Source: Methylobacteriaceae bacterium
GTDB lineage: Bacteria; Pseudomonadota; Alphaproteobacteria; Rhizobiales; Beijerinckiaceae
Assembly: GCA_031272615.1 (NCBI GenBank)
Contig: JAISTL010000290.1
Location: 1-11,832, forward strand
Direction: 5' to 3'
DNA: 11,832 bases
Shown here in pieces: positions 7,317 to 11,832 of this stretch; within the stretch, counting starts at the first letter, position 1; every line of letters begins with the position of its first letter. The position numbers and the translations under genes were made by a program. The notes under the pieces were generated by a model. That model saw only the letters and a program-made list of their open reading frames with translations. It was not told the origin of the DNA and ran no database searches.

Positions 7317-7408
7317 TGAGAGAGGAGCCGGCGCCGTCATCCCCCATTGAATTCTTCATACAAACTTAACGGAGAAAGAAAAAACCGTGGAATGAAAGAA
7401 CCTAAAGA

Positions 7409-7437
7409 GTTTATTTAAACCTCAATTAATCTATAAC
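7409..7437 (+). promoter_or_regulatory. Possible promoter for the PAS-GGDEF-EAL gene
   Basis: The 143-bp gap after lpxK is much AT-richer than the rest of the window from about 7355 to 7455. TATAAC at 7432-7437 is a good -10 box (five of six). GTTTAT, 17 bases upstream at 7409-7414, is a poor -35. Transcription would start near 7444. Weak evidence. Confidence 0.25.
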
Positions 7438-7459
7438 GGTAAGCTGAGTTTTTCGTGGA

Positions 7460-10351
7460 GTGAGAACAACGGACGTGTCTTTCAGGAACAGCCTCATCGC
7501 ACTGGCGTGCATCGGGTTTCTGTCCGTTTTCCGGCCGTCGCCGGGGCATGCGGTGGACGCGGTGCGTGTCAGCCTCGACTCCGAGGCGATTGACCTCACT
7601 CCGGCCATCGAGCATTATCAGTCCGACGGTGTCGGCGTCATTCACATCTCCACCGCGCCGGGGGAAGACGGCATCGTCCGCAAAATCACGGTGCGCGCCC
7701 GCGACACCGAGTCCCGGCCGGACTGGATTGTGTTCGCCCTGTCCAACGATACCAACGAACAGGTGGACCGCCTGCTGGTCGCTCCGCACTTCTATCTCTC
7801 GGGTTCGGGGTTGTTCTGGCCCGACCTCGGCTCGTCGCGCATCGCCGCCGTCACCGCCAGCCAGGGCATTCCGGCGGAACGGCAGGAGAGCCCGGACGAA
7901 GACGTCTTCCTCATCACCCTCGACCCCGGCTCCACCGTCACCTTCGTCGCCGAGCTGACGGAATCCAGCATCCCCAAGCTCACCTTGTGGCAGGTGGACG
8001 CCTACAAAGACCGCACCAACGGCTCGACCCTCTACAAGGGCATCATCATCGGCATCGCCGGGCTGCTCAGCCTGTTCCTGACAGTGATTTTCGTCGTCAA
8101 GGGCGCCATGATTTTCCCGGCGGCGGCAGCCCTGTCTTGGGCGGTGTTCGCCTACGCCGCCATCGATTTCAGCTTCTTCCAGCGGGTGTTCCCCATCACC
8201 GACAACACCGAGCGCATCTACCGCGCCGGCGCCGAGGCGGTTCTGGCGGCGACTCTGCTGGTGTTCCTGTTCGCCTATCTCAACCTCAACCGCTGGCATG
8301 TGCGCTACAGCCACATCACCGCCTTCTGGCTCATCATCCTCGGGGCGCTGGTCGGCCTGGCGGTGTACATGCCGCCCGTCGCCGCCGGCATCGCCCGGCT
8401 CTCCATCGGCGTTGTCGCTGTCGGCGGCTTCGTACTGGTCGTGCACCTGGTCACCCACGGCTACAACCGGGCCATCATGCTGATTCCCACCTGGATTCTG
8501 CTTGTCGCCTGGGTGATTGCCGCCGGATTCACCATATCCGGCGAGCTGACCAACGATTTCGTCCCCTCGGCGCTCATCGGCGGCCTGGTGCTGATCGTGA
8601 TGCTCATCGGCTTCACCATCATCCAGCACGCCTTTGTCGGCGGCGTTGTACCCCAGGGCATGATGAGCGACATGGAACGGCGGGCCTTCGCCGTTTCCGG
8701 CGCCGGAGACATCATATTCGACTGGGACGTGGTGGCCGACCGGGTGTATGTGTCGGCGGAGCTGGAAAACATCCTGGGGCTCAGATCCGGCGCCCTCGAC
8801 GGCCCGGCCTCGACATGGCTCACCCACATGCACCCCTTTGACCGGGATCGGTATGTGACGGTGCTCGACTCCATCATTGACCGGCGGCGCGGGCGCATCA
8901 ACTTCGAGTTCCGCCTGCGCTCGGAGCAGGGCACCTTTCACTGGCTGCGGCTTCGGGCGCGCCCGGTGGTCGGCACCGACGGTGAAGTGGCGCGGGTAGC
9001 CGGAACTCTGATGGACATCACCGATTTGAAAACCAACGAGGAACGCCTGCTGTTCGACACCATCCACGACAATCTCACCGGATTGCCGAACCGCCAGCTG
9101 TTCTCCGACCGTCTGGACCAGGCCATGCGCTTCGCCGCCGGCAGGGAGGGTTTCCGCCCGACGGTGCTGCTCATCAACATCAAGAACTTCCGGGATATCA
9201 ACGCCCGTGTCGGGTTGTCGGTTGGGGATTCCATCCTGCTCACCCTGGCGCGGCGTCTCTCCCGCCTGCTCAAACCCGAAGACACCCTGACCCGCATCGG
9301 CGGCGACCAGGTTGCCATTCTGCTCATTTCCGAGGTACAGGTGGACCGCATACTTTCCTTTGCCGAGGTGGCGCTGCAGGCGGCGACGACGCCCCTCACC
9401 CACGGCACGCAGGAAATCATCATCAACGCCTGTATCGGCATCGCCCTCTACGCGCCGCTGCCGCCCGACCGTTACGGCGAGGTGCTGCGCAACGCCGAAA
9501 TCGCCCTGAGCTACGCCCGGCGCAAGGCCGGCGACGCCATTGACGTGTTCCGCCCGACCATGCGGTCCGATTTCTCCGACCGTCTGGTGATGGAGAGCGA
9601 TCTGCGCCAGGCCATCGAGCAGGGCGCCCTGGAGGTGCACCTGCTGCCGGTGGTCCATCTGGAAGACCGCACCGTTGCCGGGTTCGAGGCGCGGCTCGTC
9701 TGGCCGCATCCGCGGTTGGGCCATCTGCTGGAGAGTGATTTCATGCCGGTGGCCGATGAGGTCGGGCTCGGCCTGACGGTGCGTTCCTACGCGCTGGAGC
9801 GGGTGGCCCATGAGCTGGCCGGCTGGCAGCAGGCGGTGGAGGTCAACCCGCCGATTTTCGCCACCGTCAACATGTCCAGCCAAGGCATCATGCGCCATGA
9901 TCTGCTGCAGGAGGTCAAGGCCGTCGTGGCGCGCTCCGGCGTGGCGCCGCTGTCGTTGCTGCTGGAGTTCAACGAAACCATCGTCATGGAAAACCCCGAG
10001 CAGTCGGTGCAGATCATGAGCCGCCTGCACGACATGGGCGCCGGCCTTTGCCTCGATGATTTCGGCACCCGCTATTCGGCGCTCTCCTACATGCAGCGCC
10101 TGCCGCTGGACATGATCAAGATCGATCAGTCCTTCGTCCGCCAGATGGCCGACGGCAACCGCCCGGTGATTCTGCGCTCCATCGTCAAGATGGCGACGGA
10201 ACTGGGCCTGGAAGTCATCGCCGAGGGCATCGAAACCGAATCCGACGCCGTCGAGTTGCTCCAGCTCGGCTGCCGTTATGCCGAGGGCCCGGCCTTCGGC
10301 GACCCGATGAGCATGGGCCAGGCCCGCCAGATCATGCACGCCGCGGCGTAA
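7460..10351 (+). CDS. Seven-TM sensor protein with PAS and degenerate GGDEF and EAL domains
   Basis: A 963-residue inner-membrane signalling protein. In order: signal peptide (cleavage probably after GHA, residue 31); an exported beta-rich domain, about 32-190; seven hydrophobic helices near 192-213, 216-237, 256-276, 284-304, 308-331, 338-358 and 367-390; a PAS domain, 408-525; GGDEF, 533-700; EAL, 708-960. The layout recalls 7TMR-DISM receptors. The GGDEF signature is GGDQV (614-618) and the first metal-binding Asp is Asn573, so cyclase activity is unlikely; the I-site is KxxD (605-608) instead of RxxD. In the EAL domain the signature is EAR (743-745), the usual RW is VW (747-748), the QP before it is LP (729-730) and the late QG is EG (942-943). 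Glu743, Asn804, Glu836, DD866-867 and Lys887 remain. It is probably a c-di-GMP or partner-binding receptor, or a very weak phosphodiesterase. The start is the GTG at 7460; the GTG at 7475 is at least as plausible, since the GGAG at 7457-7460 overlaps the first one. Confidence 0.9.
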   Translation: MRTTDVSFRNSLIALACIGFLSVFRPSPGHAVDAVRVSLDSEAIDLTPAIEHYQSDGVGVIHISTAPGEDGIVRKITVRARDTESRPDWIVFALSNDTNEQVDRLLVAPHFYLSGSGLFWPDLGSSRIAAVTASQGIPAERQESPDEDVFLITLDPGSTVTFVAELTESSIPKLTLWQVDAYKDRTNGSTLYKGIIIGIAGLLSLFLTVIFVVKGAMIFPAAAALSWAVFAYAAIDFSFFQRVFPITDNTERIYRAGAEAVLAATLLVFLFAYLNLNRWHVRYSHITAFWLIILGALVGLAVYMPPVAAGIARLSIGVVAVGGFVLVVHLVTHGYNRAIMLIPTWILLVAWVIAAGFTISGELTNDFVPSALIGGLVLIVMLIGFTIIQHAFVGGVVPQGMMSDMERRAFAVSGAGDIIFDWDVVADRVYVSAELENILGLRSGALDGPASTWLTHMHPFDRDRYVTVLDSIIDRRRGRINFEFRLRSEQGTFHWLRLRARPVVGTDGEVARVAGTLMDITDLKTNEERLLFDTIHDNLTGLPNRQLFSDRLDQAMRFAAGREGFRPTVLLINIKNFRDINARVGLSVGDSILLTLARRLSRLLKPEDTLTRIGGDQVAILLISEVQVDRILSFAEVALQAATTPLTHGTQEIIINACIGIALYAPLPPDRYGEVLRNAEIALSYARRKAGDAIDVFRPTMRSDFSDRLVMESDLRQAIEQGALEVHLLPVVHLEDRTVAGFEARLVWPHPRLGHLLESDFMPVADEVGLGLTVRSYALERVAHELAGWQQAVEVNPPIFATVNMSSQGIMRHDLLQEVKAVVARSGVAPLSLLLEFNETIVMENPEQSVQIMSRLHDMGAGLCLDDFGTRYSALSYMQRLPLDMIKIDQSFVRQMADGNRPVILRSIVKMATELGLEVIAEGIETESDAVELLQLGCRYAEGPAFGDPMSMGQARQIMHAAA

Positions 10352-10754
10352 GGCACCGCGGGAAGCGTCTGGACCCCGCCGGGTTCTTCGCTCACGCCCG
10401 CAGCGCCGGGGCAAATGCCGCGCCCCGTTGAAACCTGTTGTTATTGGTACATTGATTGGGCACGCATAACCGGTCTAACCGAAGAACAGTTTCTCGCGTC
10501 GTTTTTTCAGATATTATTTGCCGTTGTCTGTGGATAGCGGGGGAAGATCGGAACTGCAGTTTTCAGGCTTAAGGGACACCAGCTTCCCGAACAGCTTGCC
10601 GGCGACCCGGCAGTTCATCCTGATTATGAACAGGTGATCGTCTCAAAAGCGTGACCATACCGCCATGACCGTCTTGCGGCCGGGCTCTCATCACCGGAGC
10701 CCGGGGGCTGTTTCCGGTTCCGGCGCGGAATGCGTCGCGGCGCGCGCCCTTCCC
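10352..10754. other. Intergenic region with no convincing gene
   Basis: This 403-bp gap lies between convergent genes. The middle part, about 10435-10545, is clearly AT-richer than its surroundings. Two short reading frames were examined: a forward one at 10415-10537 (40 codons, in the same frame as the upstream EAL gene and reopening after one TAG until 10654), and a minus one at 10514-10618 (34 codons starting MNCRVAGKLFGKL). Neither has a properly spaced ribosome site or recognisable homology. The right part holds an 8-bp hairpin, listed separately. Confidence 0.6.
10680..10704. terminator. Hairpin between convergent genes, possible bidirectional terminator
   Basis: CCGGGCTC (10680-10687) and GAGCCCGG (10697-10704) form a perfect 8-bp stem with a 9-base loop. 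It is 50 bp beyond the end of the minus-strand methyltransferase gene and about 330 bp beyond the forward sensor gene. There is no proper T-tract on either side, so it may act as an mRNA 3'-end stabiliser or a weak terminator. Confidence 0.35.
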
Positions 10755-11420
10755 TCAAAACACGAACGGAATCAGATGATAGGGCACTTCCTTCTGATAG
10801 GCCTGATAGGCTTCGTCACGGGAAAGCACCTTTTCCTCCTCCAGCAGCCGCAGGCACTGGGCCGTCCACATGACCGCATAAATCCCCAGGTTCCATAACG
10901 AAAACGCCCCGAGGACAAAACCGATATGCGTCATCAGATAGCCGAAATAGATGGGATGGCGCATGAAGTGATACGGGCCGAAATTGACCACGCCGCGATT
11001 GGCCGGAAGCAGACCGAAACTGCGCCCCAGGCAAATCTTCGAGGCGATCTGCCACAGGAGCCCCACCACCATCAGCAGCGCGCAGTATTCCTGCGGCACC
11101 AGGGTCACGGTGGACGCCGTGTCGGAAAAGCTGACGAACATGATGTAATAGGAGGCGACCGCCGTGAGAAAGGTGGTTTTCAGGGTGACGTTGGTGTCTT
11201 TCGGCCGCCGCGACAACACGATGACCAGGAAGGTCACCAGCTCTTCGATGAACAGCAGCAGGTTCACATAATTGAAGGACTTTCCCGCCTCGTGATTTTC
11301 CACCATGGTTAACGCGAAGCGGGCGGTGAAAATCAGGAACACGATGGAGGTGATTCCCTTGATAATGTAGTAGTTCCGCGTGTTCTGATAGAATTCGTCA
11401 AAGCTGAGTTTGTCGTTCAT
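10755..11420 (-). CDS. Integral-membrane methyltransferase, ICMT/PEMT type
   Basis: A 221-residue membrane protein with about five to six hydrophobic segments (near 19-37, 51-70, 80-98, 109-129, 157-190). The C-terminal half carries the SAM-binding signature of the isoprenylcysteine carboxyl methyltransferase / phospholipid methyltransferase superfamily: LGRSFG near 131, NFGPYHFMRHPIYFGYL at 146-162, and LLEEEKVL followed by AYQAYQKEVPYHLIP at 204-218. Bacterial members have no prenylated-protein substrate, and their targets are mostly unknown; phospholipids, quinone-like lipids or small hydrophobic acids are possible. The ATG at 11420 is preferred over the in-frame ATG at 11468: a GGAAAAGG ribosome site precedes it, and the predicted promoter (11447-11475) would place the upstream ATG before the transcription start. 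It is a single-gene unit, convergent with the sensor gene and divergent from the lipoprotein gene. Confidence 0.85.
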   Translation of the reverse strand: MNDKLSFDEFYQNTRNYYIIKGITSIVFLIFTARFALTMVENHEAGKSFNYVNLLLFIEELVTFLVIVLSRRPKDTNVTLKTTFLTAVASYYIMFVSFSDTASTVTLVPQEYCALLMVVGLLWQIASKICLGRSFGLLPANRGVVNFGPYHFMRHPIYFGYLMTHIGFVLGAFSLWNLGIYAVMWTAQCLRLLEEEKVLSRDEAYQAYQKEVPYHLIPFVF

Positions 11421-11446
11421 GGCCTTTTCCGTTACGTGTTCCCTGC

Positions 11447-11475
11447 AGGATATAGGAAAACCCGACACGGTTCAA
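11447..11475 (-). promoter_or_regulatory. Predicted promoter for the membrane methyltransferase
   Basis: On the minus strand TTGAAC (11470-11475) and TATCCT (11447-11452) are separated by 17 bases, each matching four of six consensus positions. The start site would be near 11440, leaving a leader of about 20 bases before the ATG at 11420. Confidence 0.45.
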
Positions 11476-11556
11476 GCCGCCGGCCGAAGCGTGATTAATC
11501 AGAGGTTTATCGCGGCGCCCGCAAGGGCTGCGACAAAATAAACTTGTTGGTCGGTG

Positions 11557-11584
11557 TTGATAGTCCGGCGCCGCGCCATAAATG
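11557..11584 (+). promoter_or_regulatory. Predicted promoter for the lipoprotein gene
   Basis: TTGATA (11557-11562), five of six matches to a -35, is followed after 16 bases by TAAATG (11579-11584), a fair -10. The start site near 11591 gives a leader of about 60 bases. It is divergent from the methyltransferase promoter about 80 bp away. Confidence 0.4.
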
Positions 11585-11653
11585 CGATAGGCATGGAGCC
11601 GGAATCAGAGTAGTCAAGCCCCCGGTAACCGCACACCGTACAGGAGACAGACA

Positions 11654-11832
11654 ATGCGCAAACTTTTTATCGCCGGCGTGACGGCGCTGGCGTTGGCCGG
11701 CTGTCAGTCAGCCGACCAGTCCTATTTCAGTGCCCAGAGCACCTGCCAGGAGCAGGGGCTGAAGCCCGGCACAGAACGCTACAACACCTGCGTCAACGCC
11801 ACCTATAACGCCAACCGGCGTCAGGCGGAGAG
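11654..11832 (+). CDS. Small lipoprotein, 3' end beyond the window
   Basis: The frame starts at ATG 11654, with GGAG 7 bases upstream (11643-11646), and is still open at the window edge after 59 codons. The N-terminus MRKLFIAGVTALALAGC is a lipoprotein signal peptide with lipobox LAGC, Cys17 being the lipidated residue. Gln at +2 suggests sorting to the outer membrane. The mature part starts QSADQSYFSAQSTC and has two further cysteines at 31 and 46, in a CxxxGLKPGT...C arrangement that may form one disulfide. It resembles short alphaproteobacterial lipoproteins of unknown role that I recall with a YFxAQ...C...GLxPGT...C pattern. Function not assigned. Confidence 0.8.
   Translation, partial: MRKLFIAGVTALALAGCQSADQSYFSAQSTCQEQGLKPGTERYNTCVNATYNANRRQAE

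Noticed and set aside
7392..7418. Eight-codon leader peptide (MKEPKEFI) before the sensor gene
   Set aside because: The nearest GGAG is 17 bases upstream, too far for a start signal, and no attenuator hairpin follows.
7415..10414. 999-codon open frame antisense to the sensor gene
   Set aside because: It mirrors the real gene over its whole length, is rich in His, Gln, Gly and Asp as expected from antisense of high-GC codons, and shows no domain, signal or ribosome site.
10665..10898. 77-codon forward frame at the end of the methyltransferase gene
   Set aside because: More than half overlaps the methyltransferase in antisense, and the remainder spans the intergenic hairpin; no ribosome site.
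1..11832. Mobile element, CRISPR, tRNA, rRNA or toxin-antitoxin content
   Set aside because: I looked for transposase or integrase motifs, regularly spaced repeats and tRNA-like cloverleaf ends and found none. The gene content is ordinary chromosomal.

Overview
High-GC chromosomal segment of an alphaproteobacterium. The evidence is the plant/alphaproteobacterial-type glutamate-cysteine ligase, the rsmE-gshA pair lying divergent to ubiA, a DUF374 acyltransferase / waaA / lpxK lipid A operon, and a PAS-GGDEF-EAL protein of a kind common in this class. The genes are mostly housekeeping and the order looks chromosomal. I see no transposase, integrase, tRNA, rRNA, CRISPR array or other sign of a mobile island. 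I cannot name the genus.

Layout. Bases 1-65 hold the last codons of a forward gene and a textbook rho-independent terminator. On the minus strand, rsmE (16S rRNA m3U1498 methyltransferase, TTG start at 2470) lies upstream of gshA (glutathione biosynthesis, start at 1505). The 218-bp gap between them carries a good sigma70-type promoter and a 5'-UTR stem-loop for gshA. On the plus strand, divergent from rsmE, a small exported four-cysteine protein of unknown function is followed after 6 bp by ubiA (ubiquinone biosynthesis), and this pair ends at a terminator at about 4192-4225. A promoter overlapping that terminator's T-tract starts a tight operon for the outer leaflet of the outer membrane: a DUF374 lysophospholipid-acyltransferase-like protein, waaA (Kdo transferase) and lpxK (lipid A 4'-kinase), joined by an ATGA overlap and a 3-bp gap.

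Next comes a 963-residue membrane protein with an exported N-terminal domain, seven transmembrane helices, PAS, GGDEF and EAL. Both cyclic-di-GMP catalytic sites look broken, which makes it the most interesting gene here. After a gap of about 400 bp with no convincing gene, a minus-strand integral-membrane methyltransferase of the ICMT/PEMT type has its own promoter. The window ends inside a short forward lipoprotein gene.

Common theme: most genes concern the envelope (lipid A and Kdo, membrane quinone, envelope methyltransferase, lipoprotein, exported proteins) or redox homeostasis (glutathione, quinone). No defence or other novel multi-gene system is evident. The candidates for new biology are the degenerate 7TM-PAS-GGDEF-EAL receptor, the four-cysteine exported protein coupled to ubiA, and some non-coding structure.
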